From UBA668 sp038328705 (GTDB taxonomy: Bacteria > Actinomycetota > Acidimicrobiia > Acidimicrobiales > Ilumatobacteraceae), in NCBI GenBank assembly GCA_038328705.1, contig JBBQMG010000194.1, forward strand, positions 1 to 6,174: a DNA stretch of 6,174 nucleotides, given 5' to 3'. The notes below the pieces were generated by a model. The model worked only from the letters and a program-made list of their open reading frames with translations. It made no database searches and was not told the origin of the DNA. Positions 6,154-6,174 of the stretch are shown here, piece after piece. The translations under genes were made by a program, and so were the position numbers. The stretch's first letter is position 1; each line of letters opens with the position of its first letter.

Positions 6154-6174
6154 GTGATCGCAGTATCGCGCACC
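6154..6174 (+). CDS. Start of an unidentified gene, cut by the right edge
   Basis: Only seven codons are visible, beginning with GTG and reading MIAVSRT. The call rests on the perfect AGGAGG 8 bases upstream and on the frame staying open to the edge. The family cannot be told from seven residues. Its leader carries an inverted repeat over the ribosome binding site, an arrangement known from some transposase genes, so an insertion-sequence gene is one option. No terminal repeat or target duplication can be confirmed from this end alone. Confidence 0.5.

Noticed and set aside
5613..6173. A 186-codon minus-strand open frame
   Set aside because: It covers the tail of the nucleotide-binding domain and starts inside the next gene's leader. 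It has no ribosome site and no recognisable motif.
1..6174. CRISPR arrays, tRNA or rRNA genes
   Set aside because: No regularly spaced repeats, cloverleaf patterns or conserved rRNA stretches were seen on either strand.

Overview
The window is GC-rich DNA with strongly GC-biased third codon positions, which points to an actinobacterium. The secreted protein at the left edge carries a DTR-motif domain (RILDTR, LNVT, VLIDVVGY) followed by collagen-like Gly-X-Y repeats. I associate this architecture with Acidimicrobiia such as Ilumatobacter relatives. That placement is inference, since no rRNA or other phylogenetic marker is present.

Layout. (1) Positions 1-591, minus strand: the N-terminal part of an exported collagen-like protein that runs off the left edge. 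(2) 592-938: intergenic, holding that gene's ribosome binding site, a small palindrome and a candidate terminator facing the other way. (3) 939-4409, minus strand: two intact genes in tandem, a large winged-helix/STAND-ATPase/TPR-like regulator and, 63 bases downstream, a homocysteine S-methyltransferase. They probably form a transcription unit in which the regulator is made first. (4) 4410-4968: a gene-poor stretch with a coding-like, apparently frameshifted minus-strand remnant. (5) 4969-5674, plus strand: a thioredoxin-fold domain fused to a cyclic-nucleotide-binding domain, broken by an exact 19-base tandem duplication. (6) 5679-6051, plus strand: pieces in three frames that read, in order, like the C-terminal half of a class III adenylate/guanylate cyclase. 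(7) 6082-6174: an inverted repeat that would hide a strong Shine-Dalgarno site, followed by the first seven codons of a gene that leaves the window.

The left two thirds holds intact genes (secreted structural protein, methionine/one-carbon enzyme, signal-integrating regulator). The right third looks like a decaying module for cyclic-nucleotide signalling: a cAMP-type receptor domain with a fresh lesion next to a more heavily decayed cyclase-like fragment. It ends at what may be the edge of a mobile or tightly controlled gene. The most notable single observation is the 19-base duplication. It is perfect and recent-looking, and precise loss of one copy would restore a clean 228-residue protein. 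It is therefore a recent knockout, a reversible switch or an assembly error.
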